Shown here: piece by piece, positions 5,706-5,758 of the stretch | How positions within the stretch are numbered: the stretch's first letter is position 1 | Layout of the letters: every line of letters starts with the position of its first letter | Assembly: GCA_021734725.1 (NCBI GenBank) | Contig: JAIPIM010000268.1 | Location: forward strand, 1-5,758 | DNA from: Minisyncoccota bacterium | Lineage (GTDB): Bacteria > Verrucomicrobiota > Lentisphaeria > Oligosphaerales > MVZH01 | DNA: 5,758 nucleotides | Reading direction: 5' to 3' | Position numbers and translations under genes: made by a program | The notes under the pieces: generated by a model | The model's database searches: none | Seen by the model: the letters and a program-made list of their open reading frames with translations, nothing else | Told to the model about the DNA's origin: nothing

Positions 5706-5758
5706 TTCGCGTTGGAGTGGTGGCGCGCTTTGTGTGACTTGAGTTTGTCAATATAGGT

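Noticed and set aside
5746..5751. TTGACA (- strand) as the -35 box of the URO-D gene
   Set aside because: The sequence 17-18 bp downstream is GC-rich (GCGCGC) and has no -10 resemblance.

Overview
The window carries the 3' end of one gene on the + strand (hemW-like) and three complete genes on the - strand: two sulfatases of the formylglycine type and one uroporphyrinogen-decarboxylase-fold (URO-D superfamily) protein. No rRNA, tRNA, CRISPR array or transposase gene was seen. Cytoplasmic-looking sulfatases next to a URO-D protein of the 'DSDG...PLEVAAGMD...DHxVPPDV' type recall the Planctomycetota-Verrucomicrobiota-Lentisphaerota-Kiritimatiellota group. That placement is inferred from gene content and protein style only, and there is no phylogenetic marker in the window.

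Layout. 1-818 (+): C-terminal ~271 residues of a HemW-type radical SAM heme chaperone, cut by the window edge. 819-1082: convergent intergenic gap with no convincing gene or terminator. 1083-2426 (-): sulfatase A, active-site motif CSPTR. 2427-2670: gap that contains one doubtful small ORF. 2671-4095 (-): sulfatase B, choline-sulfatase-like, motif CVPSR. 4096-4571: 476-bp non-coding region with unusually many symmetrical elements. 4572-5651 (-): URO-D-like protein. 5652-5758 (-): its leader, with a perfect 10-bp inverted repeat beside the ribosome binding site.

The three - strand genes are co-directional in the order URO-D protein, sulfatase B, sulfatase A. The gaps of 476 and 244 bp suggest separate promoters rather than one tight operon. 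Neither sulfatase has a visible signal peptide, so both probably act in the cytoplasm on small imported sulfate esters. Both need a formylglycine-generating enzyme encoded elsewhere. The URO-D protein lacks the HemE substrate motif and is not expected to make heme. A corrinoid- or methyl-transfer-like role is possible but unproven.

The most interesting content is non-coding. (1) 4324-4524 is a 201-bp element bounded by 26-bp imperfect inverted repeats (23 of 26 matching). It holds four head-to-tail heptamers of the type GTKTCAG and two inverted copies, which looks like a MITE or structured intergenic repeat. (2) A perfect 12-bp inverted repeat (4122-4133 and 4203-4214) brackets the promoter region of sulfatase B. 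(3) The leader of the URO-D gene can fold into two mutually exclusive hairpins, one of which covers the Shine-Dalgarno sequence.
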